Notes under the pieces: model-generated
The model's input: only the letters and a program-made list of their open reading frames with translations
What the model was told of the DNA's origin: nothing
Databases searched by the model: none
Position numbers and translations under genes: made by a program
Shown here: in pieces, positions 1 through 8,142 of the stretch
How the letters are laid out: every line of letters starts with the position of its first letter
How positions within the stretch are numbered: position 1 is the first letter of the stretch
Origin: Hathewaya proteolytica DSM 3090
GTDB taxonomy: Bacteria; Bacillota; Clostridia; Clostridiales; Clostridiaceae
Direction: 5' to 3'
Assembly: GCF_900142225.1 (NCBI RefSeq)
Contig: NZ_FRAD01000012.1
Location: 44,829-108,828 of the forward strand
Length of the DNA: 64,000 bases

Positions 1-93
1 TAGTTATATTCTTAATTGTAAGATTTATTGGAAAACCAGTAGCACAATACATTTACATTGAAAATGAAACAAATAATGTTTAGGAGGTTTAAA

Positions 94-621
94 ATGGAAA
101 ATAATATTTCTACGGCTACCTTTGCTGGCGGCTGTTTCTGGTGTATGGTGGACTGTTTTTATCTATTGGAAGGCGTTGTAGATGTAGTTGTGGGCTATGC
201 CGGTGGAAAAGAGAAAAATCCCACGTACAAGGATGTAAAATCACAAAATACTTCTCATCGGGAAGTGGCTAGGGTTTACTTCCATGAAAATGTTACTTCA
301 TATGAAGAACTGCTTCATATGTTTTGGAGACAAATAGACCCAACAGACAATGGCGGCCAGTTTCAAGACAGAGGTCATTCTTATACTTCGGCTATATTTT
401 ATGAGAACGAAAGACAGAAAGAGCTTGCTGAAAAGTCAAAACTACAATTAGAGGAAAGTGGTAAATTCCAAAATCCAATTGTAACCGACATTTTACCCCT
501 TGTAAACTTCAATGTGGCGGAAGAATACCATCAAAACTTTTCCACCACTCACAAGGATGAGTACAAAGTTGATAGATCTATTTCCGGAAGAGATGAATTT
601 ATAAATAAAATGTGGAAATAA
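94..621 (+). CDS. msrA: Peptide-methionine (S)-S-oxide reductase MsrA
   Basis: Reduces the S-epimer of methionine sulfoxide in proteins and free methionine, repairing oxidative damage in the cytoplasm. The 175-residue product has the MsrA signature GCFWC near residue 13, with Cys14 as the expected catalytic cysteine, then VGYAGG and a C-terminal EEYHQNF segment. The only other cysteines are Cys17 and Cys21, so there is no C-terminal resolving cysteine; recycling presumably uses a nearby Cys or an external thiol. I chose the ATG at 94 because TAGGAGG lies just upstream; an in-frame ATG at 58 lacks such a site. The stop overlaps a possible GTG start of the next gene. Confidence 0.93.
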   Translation: MENNISTATFAGGCFWCMVDCFYLLEGVVDVVVGYAGGKEKNPTYKDVKSQNTSHREVARVYFHENVTSYEELLHMFWRQIDPTDNGGQFQDRGHSYTSAIFYENERQKELAEKSKLQLEESGKFQNPIVTDILPLVNFNVAEEYHQNFSTTHKDEYKVDRSISGRDEFINKMWK

Positions 622-674
622 TAAAAGTAATTAAGGAAAGGCAGGTGGGAATCCTGTATTTATCAGGATGTTCT

Positions 675-1454
675 ATGACAAAAAACGACGAAGTCCAAAG
701 CTTGCTGAGAGTAGTATGTAAACTTGGTCAGCTTATGTTAGAAAATGGCGCAGAAACCTATAGAGTGGAACAAACCATTAATATTGTGAGTAAGTCTTAC
801 AACTACACACAATGTGAAAGTTCTGTAATTCCTTCCACTATTTCTGTCTCTATAACCTCAAGTAATGGTGAAACTTTTACGATGATTAAAAGAATACGTT
901 CGAGAACTGTAAATTTAAATAAAATTTCCTTAGTCAATGACTTGTCTAGAAAAATTGTAACAGAGAAAATTTCAATAAGTGAGCTTAATAAACAGCTTGA
1001 CAAAATCGACCAATCCCCACAGTATTCTAAACTATCATCTACATTTTTCACTGCCCTTGCTTCTGCATCATTTTGCCTTTTATTTGGAGGAAATTACAAA
1101 GATTTTTTCGTCACCTTTGTTCTCGGAAACTTATTAAGCCTTTGTACTTCCTATCTTAATTCTATGGATGTTAATGGTTTTTTCGTAAACATAGTTGCTG
1201 GATTTCTCACATCATTTCTAGGAATGATTGCAGTTAATATTGGATTAGGGTCTCAGCACGACAAGATAGTCATAGGTTCAATAATGCTTCTTTTGCCGGG
1301 TATAGCTATTACAAATGCCATTCGAGATATTATAGCTGGAGATCTTGTTTCTGGAATGTCTAGGTCAATTGAGGCCATGTTGGCAGCTATATCCATAGCC
1401 TTGGGAACTGGTATTGGATTTAATATAGGAATAAGGCTTTTAGGAGGACTTTAA
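675..1454 (+). CDS. ThrE/YjjP-type threonine/serine exporter, large subunit
   Basis: Integral membrane protein matching the N-terminal half of ThrE exporters (DUF1212/YjjP family). The early motif ENGAETYRVEQT is characteristic, and is followed by a cytoplasmic region of about 110 residues and about five hydrophobic helices. It probably exports small amino or organic acids together with the adjacent small subunit; the substrate cannot be read from sequence. The ATG at 675 follows AGGA with a 6-nt gap. An in-frame GTG at 612 overlapping the msrA stop would add 21 residues that do not look like the family, so I prefer 675. It ends one base before the next gene, implying translational coupling. 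Confidence 0.85.
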   Translation: MTKNDEVQSLLRVVCKLGQLMLENGAETYRVEQTINIVSKSYNYTQCESSVIPSTISVSITSSNGETFTMIKRIRSRTVNLNKISLVNDLSRKIVTEKISISELNKQLDKIDQSPQYSKLSSTFFTALASASFCLLFGGNYKDFFVTFVLGNLLSLCTSYLNSMDVNGFFVNIVAGFLTSFLGMIAVNIGLGSQHDKIVIGSIMLLLPGIAITNAIRDIIAGDLVSGMSRSIEAMLAAISIALGTGIGFNIGIRLLGGL

Positions 1455-1455
1455 A

Positions 1456-1917
1456 ATGACTATTATTCTTGAAATGATATACTCTTTTGTAGGCTCTTTA
1501 GGTTTTGCCATATTATTCAATGTGAGAGGGAAAAGCTTATATTATGCTTCTGCCGGTGGCGCCATAGGATGGTTTATTTACAGACTTCTTTCTATGTACA
1601 ACATTACATCTTCAGCTACTGCTATCTTTCTTGCAACCATCTGTATAAGCGTATATGCTGAGATCATGGCACGAATCGAAAAACAACCTGTTACAGTTTT
1701 TATAATAGCAGCTATGATACCACTTGTACCTGGTAGCGGAATGTTTTACACAACCTACGAAGCTGTTAAAGGAAATTTAAGTGCTTCATTGCACACAGGA
1801 CTTAAGACTTTATACGATGCTGGCTTCATTGCCACAGGTATTATTTTAGTTTCTACCGTGTCGAGAATTTTAAAGCAAACTAAGAATTATACTAATATAA
1901 AGCATAAAAATAAGTGA
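1456..1917 (+). CDS. ThrE/YjjB-type threonine/serine exporter, small subunit
   Basis: A 153-residue, almost entirely hydrophobic protein with about four to five membrane helices, matching the C-terminal half of ThrE (DUF3815/YjjB family). Conserved features include the GGAIGW segment near residue 35 and PLVPGSGMFYT near residue 93. In many Firmicutes ThrE is encoded as two polypeptides in this order, so the pair most likely forms one exporter. The ATG follows GGAGGACTTTAAA at the end of the preceding gene. The substrate is inferred from family only. Confidence 0.85.
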   Translation: MTIILEMIYSFVGSLGFAILFNVRGKSLYYASAGGAIGWFIYRLLSMYNITSSATAIFLATICISVYAEIMARIEKQPVTVFIIAAMIPLVPGSGMFYTTYEAVKGNLSASLHTGLKTLYDAGFIATGIILVSTVSRILKQTKNYTNIKHKNK

Positions 1918-2005
1918 TAAATCTACATTTTTCATTATAATTGTACTTTTTAAGAAAAAAATAATGCGTTTTCATAGATAATTTTTAAATATTATTAAAT
2001 TTCAA

Positions 2006-2034
2006 TTGACTTAATTTACTTTTAATGTTATACT
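2006..2034 (+). promoter_or_regulatory. Sigma-A type promoter for the AbrB-like gene
   Basis: A -35 box TTGACT at 2006-2011 and a -10 box TATACT at 2029-2034 are separated by 17 bp, close to the vegetative consensus. The start codon of the AbrB-like gene is 40 bp downstream of the -10 box, preceded by CAGGAGGT. Confidence 0.75.
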
Positions 2035-2073
2035 CTACTTATAAAAAAACGAATATACAGGAGGTACTAAAAA

Positions 2074-2319
2074 ATGAAATCAACTGGTATTGTTAGAAAA
2101 ATTGACGAATTAGGAAGAATTGTTATTCCTATAGAACTTAGAAGGGTTCTTGACATAGAAATAAAGGATTCTTTGGAGATCTTCACTGAAGGAGAACAAA
2201 TTATATTAAAGAAGTACAATCCTTCTTGCATTTTCTGTGCAAACGCTAGAGACGTTGTAAACTACAAAGGAAAAAATATCTGCCAGAGCTGTCTTGCAGA
2301 ATTAAAAAGCGACAAATAG
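2074..2319 (+). CDS. AbrB/SpoVT-type transition-state regulator with C-terminal Cys-pair motif
   Basis: Small DNA-binding protein of 81 residues. Residues 1-50 form the AbrB swapped-hairpin domain, with RKIDELGRIVIPIELRR the diagnostic start. The C-terminal part has two CxxC pairs (CIFC and CQSC) about 20 residues apart, which could form a zinc knuckle, as in several clostridial AbrB paralogues. Such regulators control growth-phase and sporulation genes by binding AT-rich promoters as oligomers. It is monocistronic, with its own strong promoter and a hairpin after the stop. Which paralogue it is cannot be decided from sequence alone. Confidence 0.88.
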   Translation: MKSTGIVRKIDELGRIVIPIELRRVLDIEIKDSLEIFTEGEQIILKKYNPSCIFCANARDVVNYKGKNICQSCLAELKSDK

Positions 2320-2328
2320 TACATAAAG

Positions 2329-2364
2329 AGTGGACAAGCCTTATTGGGTAGTCCATTTTTTTTA
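2329..2364 (+). terminator. Rho-independent terminator after the AbrB-like gene
   Basis: A short stem (GTGGAC pairing with GTCCAT around a GC-containing loop) is followed by a run of eight T residues, directly after the AbrB-like stop codon. Confidence 0.7.
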
Positions 2365-2380
2365 TAATTTTATAATAGAT

Positions 2381-2423
2381 AAAGTCCTGAGCTTTAACTT
2401 TAAGAATTGTAGCCCAGAACTTT
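2381..2423 (-). terminator. Hairpin after aspS (weak T-tract)
   Basis: Arms 2381-2393 and 2411-2423 pair over 13 bp with G-U pairs on the minus-strand transcript. They lie between the convergent AbrB-like gene and aspS. The downstream T-tract is interrupted, so this is a plausible but weak aspS terminator. Confidence 0.5.
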
Positions 2424-2439
2424 AACACAAAATCAAATA

Positions 2440-4236
2440 TTATTTTACTAGATTATCTTCTTTATTTCTTATATCTATTCCCAACTCTTTAAGTTGTTTC
2501 TCATCAACAACATTTGGTGCTTCAGACATTGGACAAAATGCATTTTGATTTTTAGGGAATGCAATAACATCTTTAATATTGTCTGTTCCAGCTAAGAACA
2601 TTATTAATCTATCAAGACCGTAAGCCATTCCGCCATGTGGAGGTGGTGCAAATTTAAAGGCCTCCATCAAGAATCCAAACCTTTCCCAAGCCTGTTCCTC
2701 TGTGAATCCAAGAGCCTTAAACATTCTCTCCTGTATAGCTGCATCGTGTATTCTTATACTTCCGCCGCCTATTTCTTCACCATTCAATACAATATCGTAA
2801 GCCTTTGCTCTTACTCTTTCTGGTTGGCTTTCTAGGTACTGCAGATCTTCATCCTTAGCACTGGTAAATGGATGGTGTTTTGCCACAAACCTATCCTCTT
2901 CTTCGCTGTATTCGAACAATGGAAAATCTGTAACCCATACAAATCTAAATTCCTTATTATCCTTTAGTATTTCAAGTTTTTCTGCCATTTCCAGTCTTAG
3001 AGCACCCAACGATTGAAGAACAACTTCATCCTTGTCAGCTACTATGAGTATAAGGTCTCCTTTATTTGCTTTTAATGATTGGATTATATTTTGCAACTGT
3101 TCAGCTGTAAAAAATTTATCTACAGAAGATTTTACCCCATCCTCTTTTACTGCTATCCACGCAAGCCCTTTTGCTCTATATGTTTTTACAAATTCCACAA
3201 GTTTATCAATTTGTTTTCTTCCCATATCTGCAGCACCTGGAGCTATAATGCATCTTACAGAACCTCCAGCATCTATGGCAGATTTAAAAGGAGGAAATTC
3301 ACTGTCCTCTACCATAGAGCTTATGTTGTTTATCTCCATGCCGAATCTTAAATCTGGTTTATCGCAACCGTATTTATCCATGGCTTCGCTATAAGGCATC
3401 CTCTCTATTGGAAGTTGCACATCATAATCTAAAATTTCCTTAAAAACTCTTTTTATCAATTTTTCGTTTATGGACATTACATCATTTTCTTCTACAAAAG
3501 ACATCTCTAAATCTATCTGTGTAAACTCTGGTTGTCTATTTGCTCTAAGGTCTTCATCTCTAAAGCATTTTACAATTTGAAAGTATCTATCAAAACCAGA
3601 AACCATAAGCAATTGCTTAAATAACTGTGGAGACTGTGGCAAAGCGTAGAATTTCCCATTGTAATTTCTGCTTGGCACAAGATAATCTCTAGCTCCCTCT
3701 GGAGTGCTCTTTGTAAGCATTGGAGTTTCCATTTCTAAGAACCCATTTTCATCCATAAAGTCTCTTACTATTTTTGTTGTCTTATGTCTTAATATAAGAT
3801 TCCTCTGCATATCAGGTCTTCTTAAATCAAGATATCTATATTTTAATCGTATATTTTCCGCAGCGTCTAAATTTTCTTTTATATAGATTGGTGGTGTCTC
3901 TGATTCTGACAGTATTTTAATGTTTTCAGCCTTTAACTCCACCATACCTGTTGGCATAGCTGTGTTAGGGGACTGTCTCAATACCAACTCACCTGTAACT
4001 GCTATACAGTATTCTGATTTAACTTCATTAGCTTTTTCAAAAGCTTCTTTGTTAATTTCCTCTCCAAAAACAACTTGCACAATTCCTGTTCTATCTCTTA
4101 AATCTACAAAAACTAGGCATCCAAGATTTCTTTTTCTTTGCACCCAACCCATAAACGTATGCTTTTGCCCATTGTTACACTCTCTGGCTTCACCACACAT
4201 CATGGTTCTTTTTAAACCATTAATTTGCTCTCCCAT
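2440..4236 (-). CDS. aspS: Aspartyl-tRNA synthetase
   Basis: Charges tRNA-Asp with aspartate in the cytoplasm. The 598-residue length fits the bacterial class IIb enzyme: an N-terminal OB-fold anticodon-binding domain (about 1-110), class II motif 2 (FRDEDLRANRQPEFTQID, about 220), the bacterial GAD insertion (about 290-420) and motif 3 (GGMAYGLDRLIMFLAG, about 540). It is the last gene of a minus-strand run and starts 15 bp after hisS. hisS and aspS are adjacent in many Firmicutes. No T-box leader fits in the short gap, so expression should follow the upstream promoter. Confidence 0.97.
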   Translation of the reverse strand: MGEQINGLKRTMMCGEARECNNGQKHTFMGWVQRKRNLGCLVFVDLRDRTGIVQVVFGEEINKEAFEKANEVKSEYCIAVTGELVLRQSPNTAMPTGMVELKAENIKILSESETPPIYIKENLDAAENIRLKYRYLDLRRPDMQRNLILRHKTTKIVRDFMDENGFLEMETPMLTKSTPEGARDYLVPSRNYNGKFYALPQSPQLFKQLLMVSGFDRYFQIVKCFRDEDLRANRQPEFTQIDLEMSFVEENDVMSINEKLIKRVFKEILDYDVQLPIERMPYSEAMDKYGCDKPDLRFGMEINNISSMVEDSEFPPFKSAIDAGGSVRCIIAPGAADMGRKQIDKLVEFVKTYRAKGLAWIAVKEDGVKSSVDKFFTAEQLQNIIQSLKANKGDLILIVADKDEVVLQSLGALRLEMAEKLEILKDNKEFRFVWVTDFPLFEYSEEEDRFVAKHHPFTSAKDEDLQYLESQPERVRAKAYDIVLNGEEIGGGSIRIHDAAIQERMFKALGFTEEQAWERFGFLMEAFKFAPPPHGGMAYGLDRLIMFLAGTDNIKDVIAFPKNQNAFCPMSEAPNVVDEKQLKELGIDIRNKEDNLVK

Positions 4237-4251
4237 CGGTTCACCGTCTCC

Positions 4252-5511
4252 TTAGTCCTTTATTATTTTATTATAAATATAGTTTACGTAATCTAATTGA
4301 ACTGAGAATATTTCTCCATCGCTCATTCTCTTAAGTTTTGCCTGTTTGTTCTCCAATTCTTCATCCCCAATAATCAAAGAAAATCTGCACTGGTTTTTGT
4401 TTGCGTACTTCATCTGAGCTTTAACACTTCTCTTCATATGATCAACTTCACATTTTATACCCATTTTCCTAAGATCGCTACAAATCTTAAAGGCTTCCAT
4501 GTTGGCCTCTTTAGACATAGAACCAATGTAAAGGTCCATATATACGGGTTCAGGTATTTCTACCTTAGCAGCTTCCAATACCATTATAAGCCTTTCCATT
4601 CCCATGCCAAAACCAAAAGCTGGCATAGAAGGCCCTCCAAGTTCTTCTATAAGTCCATCGTATCTTCCACCACCGCATATAGTAAGTCCATCGGCATTAT
4701 TTATAACCTCAAACACAGTTTTCGTATAATAATCCAATCCTCTAACTATGTAAGGATCAACCACATATTTGATATGTAAAGCATCCAAATATATTTTAAC
4801 CTGTTCAAAATGCTCTTTACATTCCTCACAAAGAAAATCTAAAATTATTGGTGCTCCTTTGCTGATTTCTTTGCAAGTTTTCTCCTTGCAGTCCAATATC
4901 CTCATTGGATTTTTCTCAAATCTTGTTTTGCAAGTTTCACATAATTCTTGGTAGTTCTCTTTTAAATAGGCCTTCAATGCATCATTAAAATTTTTACGAC
5001 AATGTGGACAACCAAGGCTATTTATATTTAAAGAAAGTTCATCTACGCCAAGATCTTTTATGCTTCTAATGGCCAATGCAATTCCTTCAGCGTCAATAGA
5101 GGCCTCACTTGAACCAAACACCTCTATTCCAAATTGGTGGAAATGTCTAAGACGACCTTTCTGGGATTTTTCGTATCTAAAGGCGTCTGTAAAGTAAAAC
5201 ATTTTAGTAGGTTGTGCATCCGCATATATACCATTCTCCACAAATGCTCTAACCACCGGTGCTGTGCCCTCTGGCTTTAGAGTTATGCTTCTACCACCCT
5301 TATCTTCAAACGTATACATCTCTTTTTGTACCACATCTGTTGTGTCGCCAACTCCCCTTTCAAAAAGAGCAGTTTCCTCAAACATAGGAGTTCTTATTTC
5401 CTTAAATCCAAAGGTATTGGCTATACACCTTAGTTTTCCTTCAACATATACCCATTTATAGGAATCCTGTGGAAGTAAATCCTTGGTACCCTTTACTGTT
5501 TTAATTATCAT
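4252..5511 (-). CDS. hisS: Histidyl-tRNA synthetase
   Basis: Charges tRNA-His in the cytoplasm. The 419 residues contain the HisRS motifs: LKPEGTAPVVRAF near residue 78, class II motif 2 (FRYEKSQKGRLRHFHQFG), the histidine-specific GLDYYTKTVFE and GGGRYDGL segments, and motif 3 (GFGMGMERL), followed by a C-terminal anticodon-binding domain. GGAGG lies six bases before the ATG. It sits 15 bp after hemZ and 15 bp before aspS, consistent with one operon. Confidence 0.97.
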   Translation of the reverse strand: MIIKTVKGTKDLLPQDSYKWVYVEGKLRCIANTFGFKEIRTPMFEETALFERGVGDTTDVVQKEMYTFEDKGGRSITLKPEGTAPVVRAFVENGIYADAQPTKMFYFTDAFRYEKSQKGRLRHFHQFGIEVFGSSEASIDAEGIALAIRSIKDLGVDELSLNINSLGCPHCRKNFNDALKAYLKENYQELCETCKTRFEKNPMRILDCKEKTCKEISKGAPIILDFLCEECKEHFEQVKIYLDALHIKYVVDPYIVRGLDYYTKTVFEVINNADGLTICGGGRYDGLIEELGGPSMPAFGFGMGMERLIMVLEAAKVEIPEPVYMDLYIGSMSKEANMEAFKICSDLRKMGIKCEVDHMKRSVKAQMKYANKNQCRFSLIIGDEELENKQAKLKRMSDGEIFSVQLDYVNYIYNKIIKD

Positions 5512-5526
5512 TTGTCTCCTCCATAT

Positions 5527-7002
5527 TTAACTATATATTGTATCTAATAGTTGGATTTTTTTCTCAATCATTTCTTCTATCCTATCTATGTACAGCTTTA
5601 CATCTTTCACGTTGCCAAATCTTTCAATTTTATCGTTTGAAAGGTTAACTACTTTAGTTACAGCATCTGCCCCTATAGCAATAATAGTCTCTCTATCCTC
5701 CATCATTTCTATATTGTACACAGATTCCTTGCCATGGATTGAATAGCCTATGTTTTCCATGTTTCCCACCATATTTTTTTGTCTATACATATAATAGGGT
5801 TTCATATTCATCTCTTTAGCGCACTTAGCTGTAGAGATAAACATTTTATTCAATTCATCTTGAGATGCTATTTCGTATTTCACATCGTTGATTATGTTGT
5901 CATAGAGCCTAGATGCCCTTTTAACAGACAGCCCATGCACTGTAAAACTATCAGGTTTAAAGGACTTTATACATTCTAATGTTTTTTCAATATGATGTAG
6001 CTTTTCTCCTGGAAGTCCTACAATTATGTCCATATTTATATCGTTAAATTCCATTTGTCTTGCCATTTTGAATACATGTTTTATTTGTTCACTAGTATGG
6101 TTTCTTCCTATGAGTTTTAGTGTGTCATCGTTCATACTCTGAGGATTTATGCTTATACGACTCACGCCATATTTCTTCATTGTGCTCAATTTCTCTCCGC
6201 TAATGCTGTCAGGTCTGCCACACTCCACAGTAAATTCTGAGACACTATGATCTTTCAAAAGGTTGTGGTGTATGCACTTCATAACCCTCTCAAAAAGTAG
6301 CTCATCCACAGAAGTAGGAGTTCCACCACCAAAATACACAGTATGTATTTGGAGATTATGCTGTGTTATGTATGAAGCCATGCTGCCAATCTCTCTACAT
6401 AAGCAGTCCACATAAGCTTCTATTATTTCATGTTTAAATCCTGCAATAGGATTTGCAGCAAAGGAACAGTATAAACACCTTGTAGGGCAAAAAGCCATGC
6501 CTATATACAAACTAACTTTCTTTTGTTGCGGATGGATGTATTTCATTTCTCTCTTCGCCACTTCTATACAAAGCTTAGCTTTTTCCTCAGAAGTCAAAGC
6601 TACATCCTTGAAATGCTGTATTATCTCCTCATGGCTTTTCCCATCCACAAGCAATTTCATAGCTCTTTTTGAAGGTCTTATGCCAATTAAAGTACCCCAG
6701 GGCATATATTTATTGGTTTCTTTTGAAAAATACTTAAATACAGCCTTTTTTACTTCTTCCTTCAGAGTAAATCTTTTATCCACAATATAAGCATACATCT
6801 TTCCCATTGATTCAATTTCTATTTTTTCGTCATCTATATCTATATTTATATCTGTATCTGTATTGTTCTCAAAACTTTGTTCTGAAAACTCCACATGGCA
6901 AAAGGGCAAATATAAATTTATCATCTGAAATACATCATATTTGTATTCCTCTTTGTTAAGCCTTACATTTAATTTTTGTCTATATTCCACTTTTTTAATC
7001 AC
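5527..7002 (-). CDS. hemZ: Oxygen-independent coproporphyrinogen oxidase-like radical SAM protein HemZ
   Basis: Radical SAM protein of the HemN/HemZ family. The 491 residues include a [4Fe-4S]-binding CPTRCLYC motif with Cys172, Cys176 and Cys179, followed by YFGGGTPTS and a GLPGE segment typical of HemN relatives. The N-terminal extension of about 165 residues is characteristic of HemZ. True coproporphyrinogen dehydrogenase activity is often unproven for HemZ, so the reaction is inferred. It starts with GTG after GGGGAG. It lies between the MBL hydrolase and hisS in a tightly packed run. Confidence 0.88.
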   Translation of the reverse strand: MIKKVEYRQKLNVRLNKEEYKYDVFQMINLYLPFCHVEFSEQSFENNTDTDINIDIDDEKIEIESMGKMYAYIVDKRFTLKEEVKKAVFKYFSKETNKYMPWGTLIGIRPSKRAMKLLVDGKSHEEIIQHFKDVALTSEEKAKLCIEVAKREMKYIHPQQKKVSLYIGMAFCPTRCLYCSFAANPIAGFKHEIIEAYVDCLCREIGSMASYITQHNLQIHTVYFGGGTPTSVDELLFERVMKCIHHNLLKDHSVSEFTVECGRPDSISGEKLSTMKKYGVSRISINPQSMNDDTLKLIGRNHTSEQIKHVFKMARQMEFNDINMDIIVGLPGEKLHHIEKTLECIKSFKPDSFTVHGLSVKRASRLYDNIINDVKYEIASQDELNKMFISTAKCAKEMNMKPYYMYRQKNMVGNMENIGYSIHGKESVYNIEMMEDRETIIAIGADAVTKVVNLSNDKIERFGNVKDVKLYIDRIEEMIEKKIQLLDTIYS

Positions 7003-7015
7003 GCACTCCCCTGCT

Positions 7016-7636
7016 TTATAGTGTTTTTAGATAAGGATTGTTCTTTTTTTCATACTCTAAAGTACTTTGCCTGCTGTGACCTGGGTATACAATAAGCTCA
7101 TCAGGCATAGGCTTTATCACATTCTTCAGTGTATTCATCATTACTTCATTGCTTCCACCTGTAAGATCCGTTCTTCCCATGGACATATAGAATAATGTAT
7201 CTCCTGTAAATATATTGTTGTCCACAATAAAGGAAATTCCACCTGGCGTGTGTCCAGGCGTTGATACGCATTTTATTTCTTTGTTGCCAAATTTATAAAC
7301 ATCTCCATGCTTTATATATATATCTGGCTCTTTACCTTCTAAAAGAGGTCCGTACAGATGAGCGCCCTGATTTATAAGCTCACTATCTTCTTGGCTAATT
7401 CCTATGAGAGGTGCTTCATTTAAAGAATTCCTTAAAAGTTCCACTCCCGAAGTGTGATCCAAATGACCATGAGTTAAAAATATGTATTTTACCTTTACGC
7501 CCATCTTTTCAATTTCTTTTAAAATATCATCCACATCTCCGCCAGGGTCTAGAACCACACCTTCATTTGTGTCTTCATCCATAATAATATAACAATTAGC
7601 CGCATATATTCCTGCTACTACTCTCTTTATTATCAT
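7016..7636 (-). CDS. Metallo-beta-lactamase fold hydrolase (YqgX/glyoxalase II-like)
   Basis: Cytoplasmic dinuclear metal hydrolase of 206 residues. The metal-binding HxHxDH motif is THGHLDH at residues 55-61, followed by TPGHTPGG (His about 128), the bridging Asp in FTGDTLF and the final YPGH. This set matches the short glyoxalase II-like MBL proteins next to dtd and relA in Firmicutes. The physiological thioester substrate is unknown. AGGGG precedes the ATG. The gene starts 28 bp after dtd and ends 13 bp before hemZ. Confidence 0.88.
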   Translation of the reverse strand: MIIKRVVAGIYAANCYIIMDEDTNEGVVLDPGGDVDDILKEIEKMGVKVKYIFLTHGHLDHTSGVELLRNSLNEAPLIGISQEDSELINQGAHLYGPLLEGKEPDIYIKHGDVYKFGNKEIKCVSTPGHTPGGISFIVDNNIFTGDTLFYMSMGRTDLTGGSNEVMMNTLKNVIKPMPDELIVYPGHSRQSTLEYEKKNNPYLKTL

Positions 7637-7664
7637 ATCTATTTCCCCTTAATTTATTGTTATT

Positions 7665-8114
7665 TTAAAATAATTTTTTGCTGTCTATAAGTATTGTCAC
7701 TGGTCCTGAATTCTCTATTGTAACTTTCATATCAGCACCAAAAATACCATGTTCTACTTTAGAAACTTCCTCTTTGCAAATTTCAAGAAAATATTCATAT
7801 AATTCCTTTGCTTTATCTCCCCCAAGGGCCTGAACAAAGCTTGGTCTTCGACCTTTTCTACAATCTCCATACAATGTAAATTGTGACACAATTAGAAGCT
7901 CTCCCTGAACATCTAATAGAGATCTGTTCATCTTACCATCTTCATCTTCAAAAACTCTTAAATTCACTATTTTATCCCTTAAGTAAACGGCATCCTCTAT
8001 TGTATCCTCTGTGGAAACACCTAGGAGAACATTGTATCCTTTGTGAATTTCACCCACTAGTTTATTGTCTACCTCAACACTTGAATAATTTACTCTTTGA
8101 ACAACTGCTCTCAC
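7665..8114 (-). CDS. dtd: D-aminoacyl-tRNA deacylase
   Basis: Hydrolyses D-amino acids wrongly attached to tRNA, a chirality-proofreading step in translation. The 149-residue protein has the two family signatures: SQFTLYGDCRKGRRPSF near residue 78 and the C-terminal Gly-Pro motif NSGPVTILID, whose GP pair enters the partner subunit's active site in the dimer. The start is GTG after GGAGGG. The relA-dtd-MBL order is common in Firmicutes. Confidence 0.95.
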   Translation of the reverse strand: MRAVVQRVNYSSVEVDNKLVGEIHKGYNVLLGVSTEDTIEDAVYLRDKIVNLRVFEDEDGKMNRSLLDVQGELLIVSQFTLYGDCRKGRRPSFVQALGGDKAKELYEYFLEICKEEVSKVEHGIFGADMKVTIENSGPVTILIDSKKLF

Positions 8115-8142
8115 GACGCTCCCTCCAATGTTAGCTAATTTT

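Noticed and set aside
4237..5526. T-box leader for hisS or aspS
   Set aside because: Gaps of 15 bp leave no room for a T-box, and no T-box sequence or specifier stem was seen.
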